A stretch of 64,000 bases of DNA. Origin: Oscarella lobularis (lineage: Eukaryota > Porifera > Homoscleromorpha > Homosclerophorida > Oscarellidae). Both the position numbers and the translations under genes were made by a program. The DNA lies in assembly GCF_947507565.1 (NCBI RefSeq), contig NC_089183.1, positions 1,674,001-1,738,000 on the forward strand, read 5' to 3'. Each line of letters begins with the position of its first letter. The stretch's first letter is position 1. The notes beneath the pieces are model-generated. The model ran no database searches. It was not told where the DNA came from and was given only the letters and a program-made list of their open reading frames with translations. Shown in pieces: positions 11,325-23,059 of this stretch.

Positions 11325-11980
11325 CTCTGGCGTAGTCTTCGGTACTGCACTCTAATCCCTCGGCGACGCAGACCGCCCATAACAATCTTTTCTCCTATTC
11401 GATCAGAGATTCTAACAATTTCCATGACAAGTGTGTCTAAGTCATTGTCTGTTAGGACAGTATATGCATCAGATGACGTCGGCATCTCAAATGCTTGTCT
11501 GCGGTTGAATATCGTCTCACAGACACGCAAAGAATTCGAGAAATATTTGTCCAGGTGAACACAATGTCGCGAAGAAACTCTAGCTGTTCCTCTGTAATTA
11601 CGAATGTTGGGCGCTCTCTTCGACCAGTTTGAAACATATGTGCGGAAAGACGGGCGCTCGACTGATCCCCACGAAAGTGAGAACGTGAGTGCCGATCAAA
11701 GCGAAGTCTGGGGCACACAGTACATAGAAAATAATGCAATAGCAGTCTCTCTTCTATATTTGCCGAATACTCCACAGTTCACGGCATATCTGTTCGAGGT
11801 CACTCAGCAATTCCTCTTCTTCATCGTTAGCATGAATCCCAATTACGTCTAAGGCGTGTTGATACATCGAATTTATAGCCGCTCCTGCCCAGTCCAGTCA
11901 TCAAAAGTGGAACTCTGCACTGTTGTCGTTCATCGATGCCTCTTCTTCGTGATGCAAGGCTCGACGAACCTCGACGTACA

Positions 11981-13225
11981 CTAACTGCAAGAAGGGCCTA
12001 ATATCGTCGTTGCAAAACGCATCCATCCGGGTACGGCGGTATGGAATGTTGCACTGCGCAGAATCGCCTTTGGAACGGCAAAAGATAATTGTCGCGAGAG
12101 TTCCATCGATCGTTGCAAAGAGTCACCGGGAGTGATGATATTGGCTTGCGTTACCTTCGATTCCTCGTTGACTTGGGCGATCTTCATCAATATTGGCCCG
12201 TCGGCCGTGAGTTGGATTGTCGACGCCTCGTCGACACGAATGTTGAGAATCGCAGTAACGCGGCGCTTGGAGTTGGATAGTAAAGCCATAGCAGGGCACG
12301 CCGAGCACGTGCCCAATCCCGGCCCGTCCATCGATACGACCAAGTGCCCGTGCGAGCACGCAGGGAACATGAGCTTGGATGTGAATTCCGTGACGGAGCG
12401 GATGGCGGCGTCGGCGACGATAACAGGAGCGCGCGACGAAACGGGGGCGATTTCGATTCCGTCGACGTCCGCCGTCGGTTCGATCGAGGCGCCGTGCTTC
12501 GGCGTGGTGAGTATTTGCTCCGCCGAATTCTTTGACGATCATGTTAAAAAATCGGTAAAACTTTCCGACGGAAAGGGCGTCGACGTGCTTTCCCCACGCG
12601 TTGAGAGTGGCCGTCCCCGATGAGTCGCGAATCGTAATACGTTGGACGTTCGCGCCCGATTGCGTCGTGTGTATGTCGCCGAGGTCCTGAACTCCGGCCA
12701 CGAAGTTCACACGCGCAAACGGACGCAGCGCGGACAATTCCTCTAGGGCGATTGGACGCCCGCGAGATGGCGTGTCGTCCGGCTCGAGGGGCTTTGCGTT
12801 CGAAAATATGCGATTGGAACGCCACACGGCCGTCCCGTCGGCAATGACGAATTCCATGTCGTCGCCAGCCCGCGAAGGCTGGACGACGACGTTGGAAAAA
12901 CTTAAGGCACGGCCGCTGCGGGCGAAATCCAGAATCTTTTCTTTCGTCGGGCTGAACCCGACGAACCTTTTACTGGCCGTGTCGTCGCGCAGATAGCCGT
13001 CGAAGTACCGTTTCTCTGGAGACGCGCCGATGGCCGAGAAGTCGGTGACGACGCCGTGGACGACCGCTTTGTAACCTAGGAGCGTGGGTCGAGTTACCAA
13101 AAACCGAGGTCTTCGTAATAAATTCTCTTACCGTCCTGCTGTGAGTACAAGTCGTCCAGCGTGTCGAACTCCGGCAGTTTCGTTTTCTTGCGCGGAGAGC
13201 GCTTCGATGGAGAGTCGGACATCAT
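11981..13225 (-). pseudogene. RPA1-like OB-fold ssDNA-binding protein
   Basis: Two exons. Exon 1 (13225-13132) encodes MMSDSPSKRSPRKKTKLPEF... and ends GACG|gtaaga. The intron is 13131-13076 (56 nt, ending cctag), and exon 2 continues as DGYKAVVHGVVTDFS. Two OB-fold-like units follow (residues about 32-130 and 140-230, with the beta-strand pattern QRITIRDSSGTATLNAWG), then a C-terminal unit with a CSAC motif and IQLTADGPILMKIAQ. RPA1-type proteins coat single-stranded DNA. About 12510 the frame changes in a way that fits a CT loss from a CTCTC run; the rest is open. The protein at 61986-62877 aligns block by block, so this is a local family, perhaps TE-borne. The gene is GC-rich compared with the AT-rich flanks. 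Confidence 0.65.
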
Positions 13226-15000
13226 AATGTCAATGATCTAAAAGAAAGCGGCGGTCGAAAAAATCGTCGTCCATCGCGCACACTTACGATGACGAAGAAC
13301 AAAAAATAAAACAACGATTTTCTCATTCGAAACAGAGCGAGCAGAGGAACTGCAAAAGAATTAGTCCGCGGTGTTTTTCGCAAGGGCGTGGACGTACCTT
13401 TCGCGAAAGCAAAGCAGCGTTTCGCGATCGAAATCCGCAACAAAAGAAAGCAAACAAAAGATCTACGACAAAAAAGGAAAAGTAGAGAGGGAAACTTGCA
13501 TGAGCGCCGTCGGAGCGCGTAGCGCTCATTGCTTACCGTCGATTCGCAACGCGAGCGTTCGACGAAATGAAATCGCGAATGCGCGACGAAAAACGGCGGA
13601 GCCGAACGACGGACAAAAGCTGCGCGACACGAGTTTTGTCCGCGTCCGATTGCGCGGGCTCGTCCGATCGAAAAGGATTCGTCGACGGACGCGGAAAACG
13701 GTCGACTAAAAGACAGAGAACGTGAGCGCGAGTACACGCGAAAAGACATGGACGGTGCCTCGATTACCGTGAAGTTCGAAGAGGCCGGCGATCGGAGAGA
13801 AGCTGCGCGACACGAGCGTTCTCTCGGCGGCGTGAGTCGTCGACGACAACAACAACACGGAAAAGAGAAGGAAGCCAACGAAACGATCGATCTGCAAAAA
13901 GAAGCCGACGTCAGCAACAGGTGAATTTCCGATTTCGAAACGACGAAAGCTTTCGCCGTTTCTGAAGCACTCACCGTCGAGTTTCGAATCGCGGAACGGC
14001 GCAGAGACGGTGAGCGACGCGACGCCTCTGGTTCGATGCGCGCGCTGGGGGAAAAAGCTGTAGAACGACGGTATTGCGAACGAAAAAAGAGAGCGAGGAC
14101 GGGTCGATTGTTGATCCGCGAGTGCGATTTGCGCTGGGCGACGGCGATGCAAAATCAACAAAAAGTCGTTACGTGACCACGGAACAACCAATCGGAACCA
14201 GACGGGATGCAGGCGGCTGCGGCAATTACGCAGAGACGCCCGCGGCGCCGACCCTCCGCAGCGCGGATCAAATTGCCCTAAATCTACCTCTCGTTTCGGC
14301 GCAAAGCCCTCGACGTCTTCGCCACGGTCGAAGATGATTCCGCGAGCGAACGGCTCAAAAAGGTGCAGGACAAACGGAGAGCGACGGACTTCGTCGTAAT
14401 CGAATTAGTCGCATCACGCGCCACCAACGTGAATCGCGCGCTACGCCCCCCTTTTCGTGCTACCATTTTCGAGCACAAGCTCTCGCGCAAAGTCCTCGAC
14501 ACCTTTTCAACGATCGAAGGCGATTCGGCGCGCGAACGGCCGAAAAAGACGCGGGAAAAAGTAAGATCGCGACCCGAGTTCGTCGTAATCGAATTAGCCG
14601 CATCACGCCAGGCAAACGTGCGTTTCGCTACGCCCCCTTTCTACTTCGGCGATCGCTCGATCGTCGGAGAGGTGCCGTCTTCGAATATCGCCGACGCGAC
14701 ATCGCGCCGCCCTCCGCCGATCGGGCGCGCGAGAGCTGCGAGTTTCGCCGCCGCGCCGAAGTTCCGCTCGGGGCGGCTCGGTCGCCTCGCCTCGCGTGGG
14801 GCCCCGACGCTCGCGAACCGGCCCACGCAACGCGCTGGAGCTCGGGGAACGCGCCCCGAGCTCGGCGCCGCGCAATTCGACGCGCCGGCGGAGGAGATGC
14901 GCGTACCAGTTTCGAGTTGTGCTCTTAGTATTATAGATTTCGAAAACAAAGAGTCCAAAGACGCAATTAATGCTAACAGACGCGGTGCGTACCAATGAGC
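13226..15000. other. CpG-rich region, no certain gene
   Basis: Dense in CG dinucleotides and open in several frames on both strands, which is expected from base composition alone. It lies upstream of the minus-strand OB-fold gene, so it may hold that gene's promoter or 5' exons of a divergent plus-strand gene. The only internal structure I trust is the tandem duplication at 14297-14660 and a repeated aagctgcgcgacacgag at about 13618 and 13798. Confidence 0.5.
14297..14660 (+). repeat. in-frame tandem duplication, unit 186-189 bp
   Basis: Two diverged copies lie end to end. The anchor gcgcaaag at 14299 returns at 14485 (+186), and ttcgtcgtaat at 14390 returns at 14579 (+189). Both copies are open in the same plus-strand frame and encode similar peptides: ALDVFATVEDDSASERLKK versus VLDTFSTIEGDSARERPKK, then DFVVIEL versus EFVVIEL. 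Length differences are multiples of three, and many changes are conservative, as in coding sequence. No family recognised. Confidence 0.7.
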
Positions 15001-15985
15001 AATTGCACGCAGTTCGCGAAGTTGTATGTCTTGCTCCTAGGGAAGAGCCAAAGTTTTCCCATTTTATATTTACAACTGTGTGCTGTTGAAACTGAAAAAA
15101 TTTATCTTGGAATATTTCTTGTGTAGCTCGCCAAACATTTCCTCTGCTCACTTCGAGGTTTGTCCGAAAATTAATAACGTCTGCTTGAAGTCTGCATTTT
15201 GACTTCTGAGAATATGATGAAGCCTGTTTCAGACTGTCGAGTTCTTTTTTGAGGCTTTTGTTTTCGTCTAACTATGAACTCAATGTTTTTAGAACTATCA
15301 GAAAGTCAGTCTTTTCTGCGTTAAGTGACTCAGTTCATCCATTGGGCGAGAAACCATGGTAGACATAAACTAAGACGCTCTCTTTGCCTTACTTGAATTT
15401 CTGCCATAGTCGCTCCTTTTTAATGTTGTGACCAATCGTGTTGGTAACAAGAATGCCCAGTTCAATACTTGAAATTGGACGCTCTCTTCTCAAAGGAAGG
15501 AACATGTTCAAACAGCACAGCAGTGCTGCGGCCGTAACGTAAGAATCTGCGCAGACTTTCTATCTCGTACGAAGCCTGAGCAGCACGAGCTAAAAGACAT
15601 AAAGCGGTTTCTGATGAAAAGAAACTTTCACTCACTGCAAGACGCATTAAAAGAATACTTTCTCGTAATTCGTGACGTAGGCGAACTAATTGCAGAATGA
15701 ATAAAATCTAAGTATTAGATTAGCAACAGGAATCGGAAAGAAGGCCTCAATCTCTACCAAACGTAAGAAACGGCAGGACTATTGCGGCAAATGTCAATGC
15801 CAACTTTGAGGAAGAATGGCAACGCTACGAGAAGGGCAAAAGGGGCTTGGTCAGATGGCTTGGTCAGATGGCTGTCACTACGTCACTACCAATGAATTAT
15901 CTCATTAAAGTAGGCGCTGCCACACCAGACTCCCTCAGCGAACCCCATGCAGATTCGGGACCGCGACAGAGTCTTTGCACAAGGC
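15001..15985. other. no gene recognised
   Basis: Mixed AT-rich sequence with only short open frames. Nothing in it matches a transposase or RNA that I know. Confidence 0.45.
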
Positions 15986-15989
15986 TACG

Positions 15990-16465
15990 AAGTGCCGGTA
16001 ATTGGCACAATTTCTCTAAAGGGTACGTCGTTGATGGCTCTCGCACTTTACGTCGACCTGACGACAAAAAATAGAATATTGCGGGAATGAAGAATATGCC
16101 AAAATCGTCATCTGTGCGCTTCAATACAAAAAGAAAAAGTGACTACACCCTTTCATCAAATGATGACTTCGAAGAGATGGACAAAAAAGAGGCGCCGTAA
16201 CGAATGTAACGACCAACAACTGCAAGACCCACGACTGCAGATGCCGGATCAAACCTTACAATTGGATACCGGTAATGGTCCTAAATGAAACCCGGGAAGG
16301 GCGATTATGCTAGGGCGTGGAAGACAAAAGAGTACCCTGGTAGCCCGTTCAAGCGTCTCAGGTTTGCTCACTACTACTGAAAATAATAAAATAATAATGG
16401 TAGTTTTTTCTCCGATCTGAACTGATTAACGCCAAAAATAAGAACGGGGAACCCGAAAGTTTGTA
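15990..16465 (+). repeat. dispersed repeat, copy A
   Basis: Aligns along its length with 33592-34042 in the same orientation, with substitutions and small indels. It contains ggtacgtcgt, tacgtcgacc, a caatac-aaa block, agacaaaagagtaccctgg, and an aataaaa-rich end. The shared frame encodes a short C-terminus, TTKKIEYCGNEEYAKIVICA in corrected form, ending QYKKKK-stop. In copy A one base is missing near 16065. The peptide is conserved between copies, so the repeat probably derives from a gene's 3' end or a retroposed transcript. Confidence 0.7.
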
Positions 16466-16644
16466 AGCACCCCCCGATCGATAGCCAAGGTGTATAAAAA
16501 ATGGCTATCGCGTTAGCAGTTTTGAAGGCGTTTATACAACCTGAGCTTAATTGTATTCTTTAGAGCAAGATGCGCATCTGCCATTCGATGACTTCGAGTC
16601 GTCATGAGAAGGCGACGTCGTGGGATGTCGAGGACCGCCGAAAG

Positions 16645-16825
16645 TTTGAAGATTTCACGATGACGACAGCGACAGCAACGACGACGGCAACGACGACAGT
16701 AGCTAAGACGCAACAGTGACCGCGGCGACGATGGTGACGACCGCGACGGCGGCGACGAAGGTGACGATAGCGACGACAGTAGCAGCAAGGACGACGGCGA
16801 GAACGACGGCAGCGATGACTGCAGC
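16645..16825. repeat. GAC/GGC-rich trinucleotide-like repeat
   Basis: An irregular array of gacgac, gcgacg and gacggc units, open in several frames with only charged residues. Simple-sequence DNA upstream of the recombinase gene. Confidence 0.7.
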
Positions 16826-16907
16826 ACTTTGTTTTTGTCACCCGTTTGTCGCGAACCTCTTCCGACATAGTCTTGCTTCTTAATTAAAGCACGAGGTTTT
16901 TGTAATT

Positions 16908-19063
16908 GTGAACACGTCCAGCGAAGTGAAGGAGAGGGATCTTCGTGTAATATCTAAAGGGGAAAAGCGTGCTCGCAAACAAAGGCACGACGACGACGAC
17001 TTGAAAAAGAAGAAAAGGGCACGTCGTTCGAATTTGGGTGACGACGACAACTTCAACGCCTATGATGACAGAGGACGACGACGAACCGTTACACAGAGTG
17101 CGTCGTGTCTCGAAGCCGTTCATTTCGGATCGTCTTCCCCGTCGGAAGAAGAAAGTTTGTCGGACCAATCAGCAAACGTGTCGCACGACGAGGACGGCGA
17201 GACGAGGATGAGCATTCGTCATCACGTTAAGGCGCACTACGGAGCTGTAAAAATTGAGCATCATCTACTGAAAAAGTTTGTTCATTGGCAAGTGGAAGCT
17301 GCGGGCAATATAAAAAACGCAACGGATGCAAATAACTCGGCAACGCACGTCGGCCGCTTTGTCAAATTCTTAACAGAAAAGCCAAAGGTACGAAAACGAA
17401 AGGGAAGATGGTCAAAGCGCTTAAGAACAAGAAATCAATCGTGAAATGCCTTGCCGATTACTCAAGGATCGAAGAATTTTTGTACAGGTTAAAGCTAGCT
17501 CGACAGCGCTAAGCCACCTCTTTAGTATCAAAAGGTGCTCTTTTTGACTGTTTTGCGCGCATTTTTCGATTCTGTGCTTTTAGATTTATTTGCTTTCTTC
17601 AACGAGATTTGCTGAAACTTTTCAACAAATTGGACGATCTTTTTTCTTCATGGCTCGAGCGAGCCAAGGCCGCTCTCAGTGAAGTACTGAAAGATTTCAG
17701 CAAATCGAAGAAAAAGGAAGGCGTGATGAAAACGACAGCGGAATCGATGTATAGCGCTGGAAAATTTGGTGATCCGGCCACAGCCATAGGAAGCACCAAG
17801 CAGGCCACTGCAAGCTTAATTGAGCGATTATAAAGAAATGATCGAAAAGGCAAAAAAGGGATACATCGTGGACAATTTTCGTTCACATACACCTGGTTTC
17901 TCTTTAATTGCCCGGTAACCCCTCCCAGGCAGCAATCGATCCTGCATATGACAATGAACGAGTCGGAGGACGTCAAGAAAAACAAAATGCTCGTCTCAAA
18001 GAATTTTAAGACATCGGCGACGTACGGCACAGAAGCGTTGCCTTTTGAAGAAGACGTCATTGCCGTTTTCGAGCGACCGCTAACGATACCCAAAGTCAAC
18101 ACCGTCTTCTTGTCCGTCAACGGAAAGCCCCTCGAAGGCGGACTATCAAAGCTCCTGCAACATTTTATGAAAGAGAACGTTCCCGAACTGGGTAACTTGA
18201 ATGTTACCAACATTCGGCAAATGCTCAGTACGCTCAGCCATGAGACGTTGGGCGACAACGATAGAAGAAATCTTGCTGAATGCAACAGCCATTCCCTAGA
18301 GACAGAGCAAAAATTCTACGTGCGGTTTGCTCTGGCAAGAAAAGCTGAAATGGCGGCTAAAGCCAAAAAAATTTGACGGGATCGCCGATGAAATACGACA
18401 CCGGCGACAAGGGCAGTGCGAGTACGAAGAAGACCCACGAAGTAGATGCTACACCCGATGTTTAGAGCCCCAAAAGCGACCGGGGCGATCATCACGACGC
18501 GGTTCCCCTGGGTATACCAGAAGAAATTTATATCCGAATTCGTGACAAATGTTTGGCGAAATTGCGAGAAGAGCAAGAGCCAGCAGAAATAGGCGCTACC
18601 GCGACTATGAGCAACAAATCGTGAATCGAGAAAGAGAGCGGCACAATGGAAAGAGCAAAAAAAAGCGAGCAAATTGCAAGTCACAGAAGGGAAACAGAGT
18701 GCCACAACCACCGCCAGAGAGCGAGTGGAGAATAAAGACTAGCCACAAGCCAGAAAGGTCATGATCAAGAAACCTCTCGGCCATCGCATTACCTGGACGC
18801 AACCTGAAATCGAAGAAGTCTACACCTTCAGAAAGAACAACCCCAGTGCCGGGTTCAGCAATCTCTTTTCCAAAATAATGGTGAACCCGCGATTGAGAGC
18901 AACGTTCTATCGTCGCCACGTAAACACAGCTGCTGCAAGATTGCTACCGCTCCATCCTGAAAGGATCATACGTGAAAAAGTTTGGGATCGCTCCGCCCGA
19001 GTTCTTCGTGGAAGAACGAGGCGAAGGCGAAAGTCCGAAAGACAAGGTGAAACAGTTACGTAA
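16908..19063 (+). pseudogene. tyrosine recombinase (Crypton/DUF3504-like)
   Basis: The first open stretch (to 17444) has a basic, acidic-patched N-terminus, then a core-binding-like domain (LKKFVHWQVEAAGNIKNATD...HVGRFVKFL). A helix SRIEEFLYRLKA and LIERL follow in other frames. The catalytic part (17948-18376) reads MTMNESEDVKKN...HFMKENVPELGN, then NVTNIRQMLSTLSH and CNSHSLETEQKFYVRF. These supply the Arg, the His and the final Tyr of a tyrosine recombinase. The first Arg of the tetrad is not clearly in frame. A C-terminal Myb-like segment (RITWTQPEIEEVYTF) closes the gene. Several frameshifts and stops separate the pieces, so it is a relic. Eukaryotic genes of this layout are Crypton-type transposons; the exact family is inferred. 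Confidence 0.65.
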
Positions 19064-20530
19064 AAACATGTGTAAGGTAGTCTAATATTAGATGCGGTAG
19101 TCATTGGCGGAAGGGTTAATAACGCCAAATGCGTGCATGGACTGCAGGAGTTGCGCTTGCATGGCGTTAGTTGTGCCTGACGTTAAAGAGGTTACAACAA
19201 ATATACACGTAAAGAGTATTAAAGTTAATTAAGAATATCTATAATGGTTTTAGTTTTTTTTTATAAGGGGTAAACAAAAGCATATTTAGAAAATCTTTAG
19301 TAACCATGGCAACTGTTGGGTCCAGGAATTCCTTGGTAATAGTTTACAGGAAAGGGAGATTGGGGGCTCGGCGTATGCTTTTAGTTCAAAGTTATGGTCG
19401 GTTAAAGGAGTAGTGGTTAGGAAAATTCTTTTAGGATTTTTAGTTGCTAGGGAGACACAGGGATTGCTTAGGGGAGTTGCAGAGCGCATTTCTACCCTTC
19501 CTGAAAAAAAATCCCGGGTGCTCTAGCAGGATTCCAATTTCTCAAAAACCTCTCCTAAATGAATAAGTTACGGGATTAACGTTCCGTTTGGTGCGTTGTA
19601 GGCGTGCTATATATCATTCGAGAGCGCTTTCTGAGCTCTATCTATTTTGGTGCGTATGACGTCATCGGATGTAATCTCTATTTATTGTTAGCAAATTAGT
19701 GTTTTTGGAATTTGTCAACTTATAGCCATAATCTTGTATATTAGATTAAGGAGATTGACAAATATTTTACTGGGGTTTGGTAGAGAATTTTATTCATTTC
19801 AATTTCGGTATAGGGTCTCGCGGGCATATTTGAGGTTTGACGTCATATAATTGTGTTCGTCGGCATATCGGTGTTTTTGTTTCTAAGAGCATTTTATCTG
19901 CTGCAAACGCCATGTATTGTGAGAAGGGAGTTGTGTTGTAGGCATTAGGCAGTGCGGAAAATATTCTTTGTGCATTTTGCGTAGATTCGCGCGGTGACGA
20001 TCCGGGGTTACGTGTATACGGGAGCAGTGTTTTCAGTCATCGCTTTGGAACGGCTTAAAATGGGACGAAGGGGAGGAGAAAGAACGGAGTCGACTGTCGC
20101 GCAGGGTAGGTTGTGTTCGCGTCTTATTTGACCCCGTGCGTTCTGTGGTTTCGGGACCCCGTACGCGTCCGAAGGATTATACTACTCCTTTTCTTTGTTC
20201 CCTGCGCGGTTTTTAGGGTTTGAACGTTTCGCGGCGAGGTTTGGAGCGTATTTGAGGGGCCTTTTCGGCTGCGCGTTGGGAATTGGACCCGAAAGGGGGG
20301 AACGAACGGTGTTTTTCTCGTGATCCTCGTTTTTTCGAGCGGTGCATACTGCGCTGTTTGATTTTAGAGAGCGGTGCTACGCATGGCTTTCCTATTGTTT
20401 TTCCATAGATTGTCGTTTTGAAGGAGTTATTTCTTTTTTCGTTTTTCAGGGGAAGGTTGTTTTGCAAGGAGTTTGGGACAGTCTTGAAGTAGGGGAGAAT
20501 GTTTATTGGTTTTTAAGTTTACGAAAACGG
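19064..20530. other. no gene recognised
   Basis: T-rich stretch with no long frame on either strand up to the Tc1/IS630 relic. Nothing further is visible. Confidence 0.5.
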
Positions 20531-20531
20531 C

Positions 20532-21239
20532 TTCATTCCGGGAGCAGCCCTTGTTTTTCGCTCTAAAGTGAAATCCGACGATTACCACGACGAAATGAAT
20601 CGCAATCATTTTGTTGAGTGGTTCCAAAAACAGCTGCTCCCAAATCTGCCAAAACATTCGTTCATTGTGGTCGACAATGCTCCATACCACAATGTCGTCG
20701 AAGAGAAGATTCCAACAAAGTCGTCGCGGAAGGGGGAAATGCAGGCCTTGCTGACCAAGCACAATATTGAGTGGGAGCCTAAGGACCTAAGAAGAGAGCT
20801 ATTTCAAAAAATTTTAAGTGTGGGGGCCAGCCTTGCCCGACAGACCGGACACACTATCCTTCGCCTGCCAGTTGCCCATTGCGAGCTGAACCCGATCTAG
20901 CTAGACTGGGAACAGGTGAAAGACTTCGCTCGAAAGAGCCACAAGACGTTCCGTTTGGCCGACATCGAGAAGCTGATACCTGCAGCGTTCGAAGAAATCA
21001 CACGAGAGCGCTGGAAGCCATGCTGCGAGCATGCTATAAAAGAAGATTGATTCTGGCGTACAGACGGCCTTTAAGAGGAAGCGGTCGACCAGTTCCTCAT
21101 TGATCTCGGTGCTGACGATAGCGATGATGACGACGAACACGAAGACGACGAAGGAACCGTGTCCGACGACGAGGAAATGGACGAGGACGATCGAAGGCTG
21201 CTCGCTGACGCCCAAGACAATTACGCAGACTATATATAG
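20532..21239 (+). pseudogene. Tc1/IS630-type DDE transposase, 3' part
   Basis: Starts mid-gene at GFIPGAALVFRSKVKSDDYH, with NHFVEWFQKQLLPNLPKHS after it. The second catalytic Asp follows in FIVVDNAPYHN, then the CELNPI motif near 20885. The family normally has CELNPIE, where that Glu is the third catalytic residue. Here its codon is TAG (20898-20900), one base from GAG. Frame-compatible coding resumes at LDWEQVKDFARKSHKTF, and an acidic tail (EDDEGTVSDDEEMDEDD) ends at 21239. The N-terminal DNA-binding domain and first Asp are missing. It is a 5'-truncated, catalytically dead copy. Confidence 0.85.
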
Positions 21240-23050
21240 CTAGGCCACACCTAGACCACGCCTCAGTAATTGGTTAATGCAAGGAAGTCTGCGAAGCCAC
21301 GCTCTGACGTTAACGTGCTTGGTACCTGCATTAATCCAACGACGTAATTATTTGAACGGTATAAGTTATATAATATATAATCCTCATCCGGGAACATTAT
21401 TAGAGATCGCGTGAGTATAAGGTCACGGCGAGTAGACTGTACCTCACCTTCATATCGCGGATCCAAATCACAAGAAAAACAAAGCTCCCAACAGTTGTAT
21501 GATTTTAAAGCACTTATCTGATACTAGCCCTACGTAGATCCAACTGGTGTTATGTCCAACTATTTTGAGCATGTTCCCTTCCAAACTGGTAATGATGGTC
21601 CTCCGCAATTGCTGGGCACCTCTCTTTCTTTCCGAGCCGATCCACCACGCACAGGCCTCTTCACTTGAATCCCCCCCTTTGAAATAGTATTCACGGCTCC
21701 ACAATTGCTCATATTGCCCAAGCGTAAACGCGAAAATTTCTTCAGCCAGTAACACTGCAGGGGTAGGCCCAGGGATAACTTGACTATAGTTCCCCTAATG
21801 TCTATGCTACAGCTCCTTTACGGGTAGTATATAACGACCCTGATATTTATCCTATATCGATACTAGGGGTCCCCTACGATTAAATCACCCCTTCATTTCA
21901 GTGGGTCCGATGCAGCCTCCACGTCTCTCTGTCCTCTCCATTGAGCCAACTATAGGAGAAATAACAATCTACAGCCAGCCACAATGGAGTCTCTCTAACA
22001 AATTACCTCCAGTCTCCAGAGACTCTTCCCTCCGTTGTGATAGCCCTCTCCCCGCAAAAATTTACATATTGTCCCTTCTTTGCAACAGAAAATAAATTAT
22101 TCCTATACAATAAATATATTAAGAATTCTGAGCTTTCCCTCCGGAAAAACGATCCTTACCCAATTCCGAAGAACGATGTGCTTCCCAAAATACCTGAAGA
22201 GTATCTTGCCTCCCTTCTGCACGAGTTATTCTACCCAGAAACATCGAAGTAATCGCGCCGGAGAAAACCTAAAATAGAAAAATTTAAAAACGGTTCCGCG
22301 CAAAATCGATCAAAAAATGCATGCTTGGTCACGCAATCGAAGACCAATCGCACGATATACGACTTTCGAAAAAACGCAAATCGCGAATTTCATTACTAAC
22401 GGATCCCCAAATTCCGCCACGCGACGCGAAAAGTCGCTCAAACGCGTTCAAAAACCGTTGGTACGAAGTACGATCCTCGAGAGCCTTCGAAAAGGTACGC
22501 GGATCGTGCAACAATACTCTTTACGACTATAGGACCCCAAAACCACATCGCGCGATGCCTAACACTATTCGAACGCGTTTCTTACCTTTCGCAGGGACCG
22601 ATTCAGTCTTCGTTGGCTCCGATCTCCCCGTTTTGAAGCGATTCTGACGTCTTGAATGCCAATCACCTGTCCGGAATCGTGCAACCCGGATAACGACGGC
22701 GATTGGTAATGCATGGACGGCTCTCCTCAATTCGTCAGACGATCGTACATTGGAAGTGTATTCAGAAAAAGCGCGTCATTTTGAATTACACCACTAACCG
22801 TACAAAGGCGATGGTGAAGTCAAGAAATGGTCACTCTCAATCCCTTGACGGGAAGTGTATGTCCTATCTAATCGAAAACGTATAGGTATGCATGAAAAAA
22901 ATGTTGCCCGGGGCCTGAAACGAGACAAATTGAAAGCGGCAATCTTCTAATAGGATTACCAAACCATATACAGAAATTATTAAAGCACCGTGACCAAATT
23001 GGACAAGCTCACGCCGCAGATTGTGTCAGGTGCTGTGGCAACTCGGCGTT
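21240..23050. other. no gene recognised
   Basis: AT-rich sequence, then a stretch at 22250-22740 richer in CG with short frames that match nothing I know. Confidence 0.45.
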
Positions 23051-23059
23051 ACCCTGACA

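Larger units (their letters stand above)
7320..11876 (-). pseudogene. IS3EU-type DDE integrase gene, split by a P element
   Basis: This is a minus-strand gene in two pieces. The 5' part (about 11876-11325) has a helical leader (HALDVIGIHANDEEEELLSD), then GRRERPTFVITEEQLEFL and a long helix-turn-helix region. The 3' part (8326-7320) has the rve-type catalytic core: IDGYSRLIVYIHAS with the first Asp, GLPSRVRSDYGVENVD with the second, and SVHNQRIESIWR with the Glu, then an extended tail. The halves join exactly across the P insertion: coding resumes as RQSLQRVDP once one target copy is dropped. A 56-nt intron-like gap (8218-8163) precedes HTDGNHKL. Frameshifts lie near 11520 and 8280, and a stop at about 7641 divides core from tail. 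It is an inactive copy of the metazoan integrase-like transposon family; the family name is from memory. Confidence 0.85.

Noticed and set aside
13222-13974. 250-codon minus-strand frame
   Set aside because: Low-complexity Arg/Ser/Phe composition in CpG-rich DNA that is open in several frames; no domain seen.
14603-15151. 182-codon minus-strand frame
   Set aside because: Overlaps the better-supported plus-strand tandem duplication and has only Arg/Ala/Gly-rich sequence.
17599-18285. 228-codon minus-strand frame
   Set aside because: It is antisense to the tyrosine recombinase, whose His and Tyr motifs explain the region.
21468-21755. 95-codon minus-strand frame
   Set aside because: No family match and no neighbouring exon; cannot be told from chance.
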